A DNA stretch of 36,167 bases from an uncultured Bacilli bacterium (GCA_947623665.1 CANQHJ010000007.1:1-36167), one strand, 5' to 3'; positions 1 through 8,560 are shown, numbered from the stretch's first letter. Numbers and translations: made by a program. Notes: generated by a model not told the origin, from the letters alone.

Positions 1-76
1 CAGTAACTGGAATTAATTTACCTTCTTTAGTAAATACTTGAGTCATTCCTATTTTTTTACCTAAGATTCCTTTCAT
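1..76 (-). CDS. rplC: Ribosomal protein L3, N-terminal fragment (cut by window edge)
   Basis: Reading leftward from the ATG at 76 gives [20 protein letters not shown], the highly conserved amino terminus of 50S protein uL3. Only about 25 codons lie in the window; the rest continues past base 1. A ribosome binding site GGAGG lies 8 bases before the ATG. The gene follows rpsJ after 19 bases, the usual S10-L3 order at the head of the S10 operon. L3 is an early-assembly protein near the peptidyl transferase centre. Confidence 0.95.
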   Translation of the reverse strand, partial: MKGILGKKIGMTQVFTKEGKLIPVT

Positions 77-95
77 AATTATTTCCTCCATTTAA

Positions 96-407
96 TTATT
101 TAGTTTTAATTTCGATATCAACACCACTTGGTAAGTCTAACTTTGATAAAGCATCAATAGTCTCCTTACTTGGATTCTTAATATCAATTAGTCTTTTGTG
201 TGTACGCATTTCGAATTGCTCACGAGAATCTTTATCCTTGTGAACAGCTCTTAAAATTGTAAACTTTTCAATTTCTGTTGGTAATGGAACAGGTCCAGAA
301 ATTTTACCACCAGATCTTTTGATAGTTTCAACAATTTTAGTTGCTGCATTATCAAGTACTCTGTGATCATAAGCTTTCAAACGAATACGAACTTTTTCCT
401 TTGACAT
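96..407 (-). CDS. rpsJ: 30S ribosomal protein S10
   Basis: The 103-residue product has the usual S10 length. It carries the start [15 protein letters not shown], the [22 protein letters not shown] segment (named here in part only), and an [16 protein letters not shown] motif. S10 sits in the head of the small subunit; in many bacteria it also works as NusE in antitermination. The ATG is preceded by AAGGGAGGAC, a strong ribosome binding site. It is the first gene of the operon, followed by rplC, and has its own promoter and leader upstream at 408-559. Family and start are both clear. Confidence 0.98.
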   Translation of the reverse strand: MSKEKVRIRLKAYDHRVLDNAATKIVETIKRSGGKISGPVPLPTEIEKFTILRAVHKDKDSREQFEMRTHKRLIDIKNPSKETIDALSKLDLPSGVDIEIKTK

Positions 408-523
408 TTTTTGTCCTCCCTTCGCCTATATCTAGTATAGACTTGCTCCATGCAAAAACCCAATAACTATTTAACAACTTAACCTAGTGTATCAGCAACC
501 TTGCACATCTAAGCAGCCACACA
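408..523 (-). promoter_or_regulatory. Structured 5' leader of the S10 operon
   Basis: Roughly 115 untranslated bases separate the predicted transcription start (about 523) from the rpsJ ATG. Two hairpins can be drawn near the gene: a 7-bp stem pairing 424-430 with 436-442 (one G-U), and a smaller one pairing 443-446 with 452-455, just upstream of the Shine-Dalgarno sequence. Ribosomal protein leaders of this length often mediate autoregulation, but no known leader class was recognised by eye. No start codon with a ribosome site was seen in it. Confidence 0.45.
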
Positions 524-529
524 GTTTTA

Positions 530-559
530 ATTATAACACCACTTATCTTTAAAAATCAA
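530..559 (-). promoter_or_regulatory. Promoter of the S10 operon
   Basis: On the minus strand TTGATT (559-554) and TATAAT (535-530) are separated by 18 bases. A TG one base before the -10 box makes it an extended -10 (TGTTATAAT). Position and orientation fit transcription of rpsJ-rplC. The same TGTTATAAT string recurs before four other genes in this window. Confidence 0.8.
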
Positions 560-591
560 CACTTTTTTTGAAATTTTATCAATTTTTGTTA

Positions 592-617
592 AATAAAAAT
601 TTAAGTTCCACTTTAAA
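592..617 (-). terminator. Possible terminator after the 263-aa hypothetical gene
   Basis: Minus-strand TTTAAAGT, a GGA loop and ACTTAAA form a hairpin with one bulge, followed by a run of five T and further T-rich sequence. It lies between the stop of the hypothetical gene at 671 and the S10 promoter. The stem is AT-rich, so this is a moderate call. Confidence 0.4.
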
Positions 618-670
618 ATATACAACTAAAAGTTATCTTTTAATACAAAAAAAAACAGTCAATATTTTAA

Positions 671-1459
671 TTAACTATTTTTTATTTTATTATCTTTCAA
701 AACTAAAACTTTATCTTTATTATCAAATTGTTCTTTACTTGCTACATCTCTTTCTTCTTTTCTAGCAAGTAATTCATCTAATTTAGCACATCTTTCTCTA
801 AATAACTCTAAATGTTCAAAATACTTTTCATTCTCTTCTGTTCTTTCTGCAGGTACATCTATCACTAAATTATCACTAACAAATAAAGTATCTCCACTCA
901 ACTCAGGATTATCTTTAAAAATTTCATCAATCTTCCTAACTCTATTTTGTTTTATATCCACTGGATTTTTTTCATTCATAGTTGCAGACATAACCATAAA
1001 TTCTTTTTTTTCTTTTTCATCTTGTGCAAAAAAAGATACTATAAAAACACATTTCTCACTTGTCTTGTCTAAACTACTATAAGCCTTTTTCTCTTCTAAT
1101 GTCATCTCTTCAAGTTTATCTTCATTAATATTTTTTTTAATATAATTTATATTATGCGACTTTACTAAATTAACAATAGGTCTAATCAAATTAACTCCAG
1201 GAATAAAACACATAATACCATTCATCACTTTAGAAAAATTACTTGGCTTATTTTCAGTAGATCTTATTTCTAACAGCATTTTTGATTTATTTTTATCATC
1301 ACTATGCATTATCTCTTTTTCTTTATCAGTAAATTTAAACTTATATCCATTATCTCCTAATGTTATCATTTCATTAACACCAGATTTAAAATTAATACCT
1401 ACCCTAATTATTAACGAAACAAACTCCAATCCTAAATAACCTCCTAAATAACCTAACAT
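671..1459 (-). CDS. Hypothetical protein with two hydrophobic segments
   Basis: I do not recognise this family. A longer frame begins at 1468, but AGGAG ends directly against that first ATG, while the fourth codon (ATG at 1459) sits 9 bases after it; I therefore start the protein MLGYLGGYLG, giving 262 residues. The amino terminus is glycine/leucine-rich and could be a short membrane or signal-anchor segment. A second hydrophobic stretch with GIMCFIPGVNLIRPIVNL lies near residue 85-105. The rest is charged, rich in Lys/Glu, ending in a lysine-rich tail. It lies downstream of the Y-family polymerase gene by 55 bases with no obvious terminator between, so cotranscription is possible. No catalytic motif was seen. 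Confidence 0.6.
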   Translation of the reverse strand: MLGYLGGYLGLEFVSLIIRVGINFKSGVNEMITLGDNGYKFKFTDKEKEIMHSDDKNKSKMLLEIRSTENKPSNFSKVMNGIMCFIPGVNLIRPIVNLVKSHNINYIKKNINEDKLEEMTLEEKKAYSSLDKTSEKCVFIVSFFAQDEKEKKEFMVMSATMNEKNPVDIKQNRVRKIDEIFKDNPELSGDTLFVSDNLVIDVPAERTEENEKYFEHLELFRERCAKLDELLARKEERDVASKEQFDNKDKVLVLKDNKIKNS

Positions 1460-1514
1460 ACTAATCATCTCCTATCAATAATTATATTACTATAAATAAA
1501 TTATAAAATAAATA

Positions 1515-2735
1515 TTACTTTCTTTTTTTACTTTTTCCTTTAAACTTACTTATCTTTATAGATGCTGGCATAATACTCAAATCACCATATTTATCATTTA
1601 TATCATCTAAAATAGACTGAATATTATTATCTTCTTTATCACTATTACTATCAAATAAAGTAAGCTGATCATTCTTTTGTTTACTAAGTGAAGAAAGTCT
1701 TATCCCAATAAGTCTTATAGGATCTCTTTTCCATCCTTCATCTAAAAGTTCTAAAACATTCTTATAAATATCCTCATTACTATCTATAACATTATAAAGT
1801 GTTTTTTGATGAGAATAACTTTTAAAAATATTATTTTTTAAAATTATTGCAACACTTAAAGCATATTGTTTTTGACGTCTTAACTGCCTTCCTACTTCTT
1901 CTGTTTGTCTAAGAAGAATCTCTTTTAAATCATCTTTAGACGTAATATCCTTAGGTAATGTCTCACTTACACTAATACTATCATTTTTATCACTACGTAT
2001 CTCTACTTCTGAAAAGTCAATTCCCATTGCACTTTTTTTAAGAAAAGAAGCTTGATTTTTAAAATGTTTTCTCAAAAGTTTCATATCAGCATTAGCTAAA
2101 TCACCAATTGTATTAATATTTATCTTATTTAATAACTCTGCAGTTTTCTTACCAACCATAAATAAATCTCTTACTGGCAAAGGATACATCTTTTCTTCTA
2201 CTTCATTCAAAAATAAAGTATGTACCTTATCTGGCTTTTCAAAATCACTAGCCATTTTAGCACAAAGTTTATTATTACCAATACCAACATTAACAGTAAA
2301 ACCATAAATATTCTTTATATCATCTTTTATTTTATAAGCAAGTTTTAAATAGTCTTTATACAAATAATTAGTCCCTGTCATATCTAAAAAACATTCATCT
2401 ACAGAAAACCTTTCTATTACAGGAGTATACTGCATCAAATAATTATAAAACAAATTAGACTTTTCATAATAACATCCAAAATTAGGAGGAAAAATTTTCA
2501 CATTAGGACATTTCTTTCTTGCAGAATATATAGTCTCAGCAGTAACAATACCAAAACGCTTTGCAACTGGACTCTTTGCAAGAACTATCCCACTACGCTT
2601 TTTCTCATCCCCTCCAATAACTGCAGGAATATTTCTAATATCTATTTTATACCCTTTACTTAATAAATCTATTGCACTCCAAGATAAAAAGGCATTATTA
2701 ACATCAACATGAAATATAATCCTCTTCTTTTCCAC
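1515..2735 (-). CDS. dinB: Y-family DNA polymerase (Pol IV/DinB-like)
   Basis: Translesion DNA polymerase that extends past lesions at stalled forks. Seen directly: HVDVNNAFLSWSA with the first catalytic Asp, YSARKKCPNVKIFPPN, and ERFSVDECFLDMT with the catalytic Asp-Glu pair, followed by the thumb and little-finger region. QLTLF close to the carboxy end matches the beta-clamp binding motif of this family. The longest frame starts at 2765, but that ATG lies just before a perfect TATAAT box that occupies codons 3-4, so the start must be internal. GTG at 2735 lies 5-6 bases behind GAGGTGG and begins right before KKRIIFHVD. Length from there is 406 residues, normal for the family. It has its own promoter. 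Pol IV versus the related Firmicutes YqjW/UvrX branch cannot be settled by eye. Confidence 0.92.
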   Translation of the reverse strand: MEKKRIIFHVDVNNAFLSWSAIDLLSKGYKIDIRNIPAVIGGDEKKRSGIVLAKSPVAKRFGIVTAETIYSARKKCPNVKIFPPNFGCYYEKSNLFYNYLMQYTPVIERFSVDECFLDMTGTNYLYKDYLKLAYKIKDDIKNIYGFTVNVGIGNNKLCAKMASDFEKPDKVHTLFLNEVEEKMYPLPVRDLFMVGKKTAELLNKININTIGDLANADMKLLRKHFKNQASFLKKSAMGIDFSEVEIRSDKNDSISVSETLPKDITSKDDLKEILLRQTEEVGRQLRRQKQYALSVAIILKNNIFKSYSHQKTLYNVIDSNEDIYKNVLELLDEGWKRDPIRLIGIRLSSLSKQKNDQLTLFDSNSDKEDNNIQSILDDINDKYGDLSIMPASIKISKFKGKSKKRK

Positions 2736-2753
2736 TTGAACCACCTCATCTAT

Positions 2754-2782
2754 ATTATAGAACATATTTTCTATACAAACAA
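2754..2782 (-). promoter_or_regulatory. Promoter of the Y-family polymerase gene
   Basis: Minus strand TTGTTT (2782-2777), 17-base spacer, TATAAT (2759-2754). Transcription would start near 2747, giving a leader of about a dozen bases that contains the GAGGTGG ribosome site. This fixes the translation start at GTG 2735. No LexA-type operator was recognised. Confidence 0.75.
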
Positions 2783-2784
2783 GA

Positions 2785-2821
2785 TAAAAAAATAAAAAGA
2801 TATATATAAATTATATACATC
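2785..2821 (-). terminator. Rho-independent terminator of the six-gene operon
   Basis: Minus-strand GATGTATATA pairs with TATATATATC (10 bp, one G-U, 3-base loop, arms within 2799-2821), followed by TTTTTATTTTTTT. It starts at the stop codon of the isochorismatase-fold gene and ends the operon just before the polymerase promoter. Confidence 0.8.
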
Positions 2822-3303
2822 TAAATAACATAATCACTACCTATAAAAATCTCTAACATTTTAATTGCAGCTTCATGATAATAAACTCCTTCATGACTCA
2901 TACAATAATCTTTTAAAACATAAACATTATAATTATTCTCAAACAAATCAACTGCACTCTTCAAAACACAAGCACTACTGTCAAATCCACACAAATAAAT
3001 TTTATCTATTTTATTATCAATCAAATACTTTTTAAACTCTTCATTTAAACATGTATAACCATCTTTTTCAAACACTTTATAATTAGAAGTATCAACTACA
3101 ATTGAACTTCCATCTTCATTCATACAACCTCTATATTTTAATTTTTTATAAAAAATACTATCATTATTATTAACAAACTTAGTAAATACAACATCATCAA
3201 ATTTATCACTTTTTATTAAATTATCTATTTTAGAAACAAACTTTTCAGTGTACTCATTCACAAAATCTTTTTCTAAATCAATAACAACCAACAAGCTCTT
3301 CAT
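2821..3303 (-). CDS. Isochorismatase-fold cysteine hydrolase (nicotinamidase-like)
   Basis: A 160-residue member of the isochorismatase/nicotinamidase superfamily. The three catalytic positions are visible: Asp in LLVVIDLEKDFV (residue 9), Lys in FEKDGYTC (residue 80) and Cys in CGFDSSACV (residue 112). Enzymes with this triad cleave amides such as nicotinamide or carbamoylated amines; the Asp-X-His metal site of true nicotinamidases is not obvious, so the substrate is unknown. The frame opens with TTG at 3306, but ATG at 3303 is better spaced behind AAGGTG. It is the last gene of the operon; its Shine-Dalgarno sequence overlaps the end of the YgjV-like gene and its stop abuts the terminator. 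Confidence 0.8.
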   Translation of the reverse strand: MKSLLVVIDLEKDFVNEYTEKFVSKIDNLIKSDKFDDVVFTKFVNNNDSIFYKKLKYRGCMNEDGSSIVVDTSNYKVFEKDGYTCLNEEFKKYLIDNKIDKIYLCGFDSSACVLKSAVDLFENNYNVYVLKDYCMSHEGVYYHEAAIKMLEIFIGSDYVI

Positions 3304-3307
3304 CAAA

Positions 3308-3814
3308 TCACCTTCTAACCTTTTTTATATCATATCTAAATATTGCACTCATAACAAAAACAAGTTCAAAAACAGTTGCAATCAGTCCTGTAATTGCCAA
3401 TACTTTTACATTATAAATAAGAAATAAAATACAAGAAATAACATCTGTTATTCTAATAATAGTAAGGTTATCTCTAGAAATAGCTATTGTAAATAGTATT
3501 ATAGATATAGTAGGAAGTACACTAATCGGACCATCATAAGAAAAAATAGTAAGCAATATTATAAAGAAAATTATAATTCCAACACACCAAAAAGGAACTT
3601 TATCCCCAAACTTTCTATAAACTAAATTTCTAATAAGTGTCATCATATTCATTAAACTTCCACTCAAAGCACCCAAACACAAATATTGTAAACAATACAA
3701 TAAACCAGCCATTATCTGACAATTAAGTAATTTATTTTTTTCTTCAGTTTGGAAACTTCCTATTAAAAAAACAGTTGCAATCAGTCCAAAAAATTGTGCT
3801 AAAACAAACAACAT
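3308..3814 (-). CDS. YgjV-family inner membrane protein
   Basis: A 168-residue integral membrane protein with about five to six hydrophobic segments. The FFGLIATVFLIGSFQTEEKNKLL start, with the pattern FQ..EK..LL..Q...GLLYCLQYL followed by LRN..YRK-type residues, resembles the bacterial YgjV family, whose function is unknown. GGAGGAATATT precedes the ATG. It sits 18 bases after the MFS-type gene and is nearly fused to the hydrolase downstream. A second, diverged member lies at 13951-14442. Function is not inferred. Confidence 0.7.
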   Translation of the reverse strand: MLFVLAQFFGLIATVFLIGSFQTEEKNKLLNCQIMAGLLYCLQYLCLGALSGSLMNMMTLIRNLVYRKFGDKVPFWCVGIIIFFIILLTIFSYDGPISVLPTISIILFTIAISRDNLTIIRITDVISCILFLIYNVKVLAITGLIATVFELVFVMSAIFRYDIKKVRR

Positions 3815-3832
3815 AATATTCCTCCAAAACTA

Positions 3833-5017
3833 TCAATCAATATTATCATAATTATCTGTTTCACTAAGTAAAACCGCTAAAACAAAAATAGATAATGTAA
3901 GTATCATCATCAATATGTATAAACAACTAAACCCTCCTGAAACAAAAAACAAAAATAGTAATACATATCCAGTAACTCTTCCCATATTAAGAAGAAATTC
4001 TCTAATAGACCAATACTCCATTAAATTATCATCTCTTACTTCTTTACAATTTGAAATATTAAATATCTTAACAGTAGATAAAAATAATAACACATTAACA
4101 AATCCATTATAACAAAAATAATAAAGTATCAAAGTAAAATTATTAGTATAACAAGAAAGTAAAAGTAAACTAATAATAGGAATAATTGCAAAAGAATACA
4201 ATAAAACTTTATTATTTTTATCTTTAACTTTATTAACATATAAATATTCAAGAACAATTACTAAAACATAAGATAAAGATGAAATCATACCTACATTAAA
4301 GTCCGTCTTAAATGAATTAAATATTAAAATAGTCAAAATAACTTGTAATACACTATCAGATATATTAAGTCCTCTCACATAATCAATCATGAATAAATTA
4401 ATAATATTTTTATTTTTCTTAAATACTTTCAAAGATTTAATAGGAGTAAAATTATAATTTTTATTTTCTATAGGTCTTATACAAAATGAAAGTATTATTT
4501 GAAGTAAAGACATAAATAAAATAATAAATGCCGTAAACTCAAAATTAGTAGTAGTAATCATACCACCTAAAACTATAGGTGTTACTATATCAGTTATTGC
4601 AATTACAATTTTTTTATTCAACTCATATTGAGATCTAATTTTATTTTTTACTTTTTTACCTAACAATAAATTATAAGGATAATAATAACAACTAGCAGAT
4701 ATTCCAAATAATAAAGCAATTAAAAACAAATGATTAACTATATTTTCCTTTAATAAAATAATTGCTAAAACATAAATAAAATTAATAACTATACCTATCC
4801 TAAACATTATAAGTTGAAATTTTTTTCTAACAATATATCCCATCACAAAAGCGCCTATACCTAAAAATAAAAAACTAATAATATAATAATAGGACAAAGA
4901 AGCAATAGATTCTGCTGATATTTTTATAAAATATAATGTAAGAAAAGGTCCATAAAAGATATTCATAATTTTTCTTAAAGCATCCATAATTATAAAAATA
5001 TTAGACTCTTTTAACAT
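3833..5017 (-). CDS. MFS-type multi-pass membrane transporter
   Basis: A 394-residue protein with about twelve hydrophobic segments in two halves separated by a basic loop around residues 185-200 (IENKNYNF, KVFKKNK). Length and layout fit the major facilitator superfamily, although the classical loop 2-3 motif is degenerate (GAFVMGYIVRKKFQ). The substrate cannot be read from sequence. AAGGAGG lies 7 bases before the ATG. It lies in the operon between a C26 hydrolase and a YgjV-like protein, so it may import or export a compound handled by the hydrolases. Confidence 0.75.
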   Translation of the reverse strand: MLKESNIFIIMDALRKIMNIFYGPFLTLYFIKISAESIASLSYYYIISFLFLGIGAFVMGYIVRKKFQLIMFRIGIVINFIYVLAIILLKENIVNHLFLIALLFGISASCYYYPYNLLLGKKVKNKIRSQYELNKKIVIAITDIVTPIVLGGMITTTNFEFTAFIILFMSLLQIILSFCIRPIENKNYNFTPIKSLKVFKKNKNIINLFMIDYVRGLNISDSVLQVILTILIFNSFKTDFNVGMISSLSYVLVIVLEYLYVNKVKDKNNKVLLYSFAIIPIISLLLLSCYTNNFTLILYYFCYNGFVNVLLFLSTVKIFNISNCKEVRDDNLMEYWSIREFLLNMGRVTGYVLLFLFFVSGGFSCLYILMMILTLSIFVLAVLLSETDNYDNID

Positions 5018-5032
5018 CTATATACCTCCTTT

Positions 5033-5749
5033 TTATTCTATCTGTACAAAATCCTTAATCTTTATATGATAATTTTTAGCAGAATCCACTAAAGCATCTA
5101 TAATACGTTTAGAATTTTCATCATTTAAATAATTTTTTTCAGGGTGCCACTGTACTCCAATATTAAAAGTTGCATCAGGATGTTCAATAGCCTCTATTAT
5201 CCCATCATCACTCCAAGCAACACTTTTATAAATATGATTATCAATAACATGATAATTATGAATACTATTAACATCAATTTTATCCTCTTTTAAAATATCA
5301 TGAAGTTTTGAATTCTTCAAAATAGTAACACTATGACAAACTTCACCACTAGAAACATTATGATTTATATTAGTATCATTAGAAACAAGTTCTACTTCTT
5401 CTTTATAACAACTCATCATTTGCATACTTAAACATACACCCAAAGTAGGAATATCTTTCTTTATTGCACAATCTAAAATATATCTATCATATGGCGTAAA
5501 TTTAGAACCACCTGGTAAAAATAAACCATCACATTTATCCAAATAAGATTTTATTTTTTTCTTCTCTAAATCCGTAAGCAAAGGAAACTCATCATTAGGT
5601 GTCTTCATAAAGTCAACATCTTGTACAGGCAATATAAGAAAAACCTCTGCTCCTGCTTGTTGTAAAGTTCTCCTTACACTCTCAAAAATATAAAGTGTAG
5701 AAACTCCATCTTCTTCACCATATCTAATAGGTACTCCAATAACTGGCAT
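5033..5749 (-). CDS. Class I glutamine amidotransferase-like hydrolase (peptidase C26, PuuD-like)
   Basis: The 238-residue protein starts MPVIGVPIRY, as in gamma-glutamyl-GABA hydrolases. It has CDGLFLPGGSKFTPYDR, the nucleophile elbow TLGVCLSMQMM (Cys106) and GVQWHPEKNY (His202, Glu204), which complete the Cys-His-Glu triad. PuuD-type enzymes hydrolyse gamma-glutamyl amides; here the true substrate is open. No synthase domain is attached, so it probably acts as a free hydrolase. AGGAG is 8 bases ahead of the ATG. It lies third in the operon, between the VanY-like peptidase and the transporter, hinting at breakdown of a glutamyl- or wall-derived amide. That last point is inference. Confidence 0.85.
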   Translation of the reverse strand: MPVIGVPIRYGEEDGVSTLYIFESVRRTLQQAGAEVFLILPVQDVDFMKTPNDEFPLLTDLEKKKIKSYLDKCDGLFLPGGSKFTPYDRYILDCAIKKDIPTLGVCLSMQMMSCYKEEVELVSNDTNINHNVSSGEVCHSVTILKNSKLHDILKEDKIDVNSIHNYHVIDNHIYKSVAWSDDGIIEAIEHPDATFNIGVQWHPEKNYLNDENSKRIIDALVDSAKNYHIKIKDFVQIE

Positions 5750-5764
5750 AATATCATCTCCTAA

Positions 5765-6853
5765 TTAAACACCTAAATATTCTTCTAACGTAACTTGTCT
5801 TTTATAAATATCTTCTGCAACACTCTTACCAACATACCTAATATGCCATGGTTCATATTGATATCCTGTAATACTTTCTTTTCCTTTTAAATAACGAATA
5901 ATAAATCCATACTTATGAGCATTATCCGCAAGCCAACGACCCGCAGGAGTATCTCCATAAGTATCACTAAGTTCTCCAACATCAAAAGCAAGACCACTTT
6001 GATGCTCAGACTGACCAGGTTTAGCCGAAAAAGTACTAGCTTTTTCCTCACCATAGTTTTTAACATAATTATTATAAAGAGTAGTCTGTCTTGTATATGA
6101 TCTAAATCCAGAAAGTAAAGGCATATTAAAACCCGCACCTTTAGCTGCATTTTGTAAAACAGCAAGAGCATCACCAGCAGTAGGATCTACTCCAGGATTA
6201 TATGAAGCAGGTAAATGATACTTTTTATTAACAATTAAAATGCCTTTAATATAAGTACCAACCTTAGAATTAGAATTATTATTTACTACTTCTTTTTTTA
6301 CAACATTAACTTTTCTCTTAACAGTACTCTTATTAGAAGAAGAATCTTTAACTTCATAAACAACTTCATAACTACCTTCTTTATTCTTATCAATATTAGA
6401 AGATATCTTTACTTTATTATTAAGTTTTTTATCATAATTATCTTTAACAGTATAACCCTCTTCTTTATAATCATCTCCAAGAGGCAAAGAGACTTCACTA
6501 CATCCATTTAAAAGTATCTCTGGAGCTTTAGTATCAACAACCTTAACTTTACGACTCTTTTTTCTACTTAAAAATAAATATTTACTCTTATAAGTAATTT
6601 TATAAGTTCCAAGTTTTTTATTATTAACTTTTCCAAAAGTATATACATCTAACTTTTTACCAAAAATAGAAGCCTTAGCACCCTTATCTTTATAATTTTC
6701 ATTTACCTCTAATTTTTCACTTGACTTTCCATTAATTTTTAAATTCAAAGACATATAAGAAAAAAGTAAAGCACAACCAAAAAGAATAATAATTAATACA
6801 ATTATAACTATCACTATTATAATCTTTTTATTTTTTAACTTTACTTTTCTCAC
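5765..6853 (-). CDS. Membrane-anchored D-alanyl-D-alanine carboxypeptidase (VanY/LAS family) with Ig-like repeats
   Basis: Start: GTG at 6862 overlaps the AGGTGG ribosome site, so GTG at 6853, five bases behind it, is chosen (362 residues, MRKVKLKNKK). A basic amino end and one long hydrophobic segment (about residues 9-34) anchor it outside the membrane. Residues about 38-107 and 111-187 look like two bacterial Ig-like (DUF5011-type) repeats, the second with KAPEILLNG and a YEVVYEVKDSSSNKS pattern. The carboxy domain has GFRSYTRQ, SEHQSGLAFDVG and EPWHIRY, supplying the two His and one Asp zinc ligands of the VanY family. The predicted role is trimming the terminal D-Ala of wall precursors. 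It is second in the operon. It is a housekeeping-type peptidase; no VanR/S/H/A genes are nearby. Confidence 0.88.
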   Translation of the reverse strand: MRKVKLKNKKIIIVIVIIVLIIILFGCALLFSYMSLNLKINGKSSEKLEVNENYKDKGAKASIFGKKLDVYTFGKVNNKKLGTYKITYKSKYLFLSRKKSRKVKVVDTKAPEILLNGCSEVSLPLGDDYKEEGYTVKDNYDKKLNNKVKISSNIDKNKEGSYEVVYEVKDSSSNKSTVKRKVNVVKKEVVNNNSNSKVGTYIKGILIVNKKYHLPASYNPGVDPTAGDALAVLQNAAKGAGFNMPLLSGFRSYTRQTTLYNNYVKNYGEEKASTFSAKPGQSEHQSGLAFDVGELSDTYGDTPAGRWLADNAHKYGFIIRYLKGKESITGYQYEPWHIRYVGKSVAEDIYKRQVTLEEYLGV

Positions 6854-6865
6854 AATAACCACCTA

Positions 6866-8560
6866 TTACTTTTTAACTTTATTTTTACTTTTATTTTTCA
6901 AAAGCATATCTTTTATTTCTTCATTTTTTGTAACTAATCTAAGCGTTTCATCAAAATCCAAGTACATCAAAGGTATACCAAGTTCACGACACATAAACTC
7001 TCCAGGCATATTATCCCATGGTCTATCAACAGAAGATATTAATGCATCAGTATAACCAGAAACTAAATTAGCATAAGCAAGACAAGAAGAATTAATATGT
7101 AAAATATTAGAAACTTGTAAATGTCCTCCATCCATCAAATTTTCCAAATACATTTTCTTTTCTTCATATTTTTTATGAACAGAACCACAAAATTCAACGA
7201 TTGCTAAAGAAGCTGGTACTACTACATCACTTGGGAATATTTTATTATTATTTAAATACACACCTTGGTTTTGTGTTGCATAATATAATCTGTTTTTCTC
7301 AGGAAAATACATTACAGAAAATCTAGTATCTTCCTTATCATAAAAGGCAAGTTGAATTCCCCATAAACCATCTTTTTTAATAAAATGAGCAGTTCCATCT
7401 ATCGGATCAATAATCCAAGTCCTATCACCTAACTTATTATCAGAAAAATTTTCTTCTGTTACAAAATTATCATTTGGAAATTTCTCTTTAATTTTCTCAA
7501 CTAAATAAGTCTCTATAGCAATATCTGCATCAGTTACTAAAGAAGAATCTTCTTTATAACGTATTTCAAAATTAGAATTATATTTTATATTTTCATAAGC
7601 TCTTTTAATAATCTTTAAAGTAAGATTCAATTCATCACTATATGGAAAATTCCTATTTCTAACATTTGAAACAAACCTCTCTAAATCATCAATATATGGC
7701 ATACCAGCTTGAGCAGTTTTTTTAGTAATTTTCATAGTAGATGCATACATTGATTTTCTAAGAGCATGTCTTAACTTTAATCCTTTAGCAAGAAAAGCAC
7801 TAAAATTACCACATAAAGTATCCCCTGCACCTGTTGTATCAACAACTGCAACATCAATAGATTTAAGTTTTATAACTTTACTACCATCATGATACATAAG
7901 TCCATTATTACCTAAAGTAACAATTAACTTATTAGGATATTTCTTAATACATTCCTCTATATCATCAGTACCAAAAATAGTCTCACACTCTTTTTTATTA
8001 CAAGTAATATAACTAATTTTATCAATCAACTCCAAATTATGAGGATCACTTACACTAAGTTTTTCTGGTCTACAAGGAGTAAGTACTAATATTTTATTAT
8101 GTTCATGACAAAAATTTATTAAAGTCTCTGTTGTTTCTTTAGGACATTTTAACTGACACACAATAACTTTAGAATCAAGTAAAACATCTTTATACTTTTC
8201 TATCATATCAACAGTAAGACTATCAATAGCACCAGTAAATCTTTCAATATCATTATCTTTATCCTTTATATCAATACGTATATTAGCATAATCATTTGAA
8301 AGACCTTCTACCATTTCAATATAACTTACATCAACCATATTAGATTGCAAATTAGAAAGTATCTTTCTACCTATTTTATCATCACCAAGTCTAGTAAGCA
8401 TAACTACTTTAGCACCATTACGAGCTGCTGCTACTGCTTGATTAGCACCCTTGCCACCTGGTGCTACTTCATTAGGTTTTTCTGGATAGCTACCATCTGG
8501 ATTTTGAAAGAAAGTTTGATCAAGAGCACATCCACCAAAAACACAAACATCATATTTCAT
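6866..8560 (-). CDS. Fused PfkB sugar kinase / inositol monophosphatase-family protein
   Basis: One 564-residue reading frame joins two enzymes. Residues 1 to about 300 are a ribokinase-like PfkB kinase with APGGKGANQAVAAARNGA near residue 35 and VVDTTGAGDTLCGNF near 240, including the catalytic Asp of GAGD. Residues about 310-560 are an IMPase-family phosphatase with LVTDADIAIE, the Glu pair of TEEN, WIIDPIDGTAHF and SSVDRPWDNMPG, which hold the metal-binding Asp and Glu positions. Both halves look intact, and the linker is only a few residues. Start: GTG at 8569 is part of the GAGGTG ribosome site; ATG at 8560 lies 6 bases after it. It is first in the six-gene operon with its own extended -10 promoter. 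The kinase half is closest in look to ribokinase; the phosphatase substrate (inositol-P, sugar-P or PAP) is unknown. Confidence 0.88.
   Translation of the reverse strand: MKYDVCVFGGCALDQTFFQNPDGSYPEKPNEVAPGGKGANQAVAAARNGAKVVMLTRLGDDKIGRKILSNLQSNMVDVSYIEMVEGLSNDYANIRIDIKDKDNDIERFTGAIDSLTVDMIEKYKDVLLDSKVIVCQLKCPKETTETLINFCHEHNKILVLTPCRPEKLSVSDPHNLELIDKISYITCNKKECETIFGTDDIEECIKKYPNKLIVTLGNNGLMYHDGSKVIKLKSIDVAVVDTTGAGDTLCGNFSAFLAKGLKLRHALRKSMYASTMKITKKTAQAGMPYIDDLERFVSNVRNRNFPYSDELNLTLKIIKRAYENIKYNSNFEIRYKEDSSLVTDADIAIETYLVEKIKEKFPNDNFVTEENFSDNKLGDRTWIIDPIDGTAHFIKKDGLWGIQLAFYDKEDTRFSVMYFPEKNRLYYATQNQGVYLNNNKIFPSDVVVPASLAIVEFCGSVHKKYEEKKMYLENLMDGGHLQVSNILHINSSCLAYANLVSGYTDALISSVDRPWDNMPGEFMCRELGIPLMYLDFDETLRLVTKNEEIKDMLLKNKSKNKVKK

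Noticed and set aside
568-765. 65-codon plus-strand frame rich in Leu/Tyr/Phe near the S10 promoter.
   Set aside because: Low-complexity AT-rich translation without a ribosome site; it crosses a terminator and the end of the opposite gene.
5887-6174. 95-codon minus-strand frame overlapping the VanY-like gene in another frame.
   Set aside because: It sits on the conserved zinc-site region and has no ribosome site of its own.
5765-6853. VanY-like gene as part of a vancomycin resistance cluster.
   Set aside because: No vanR/S/H/A/X genes are near; LAS-family carboxypeptidases are common housekeeping enzymes.
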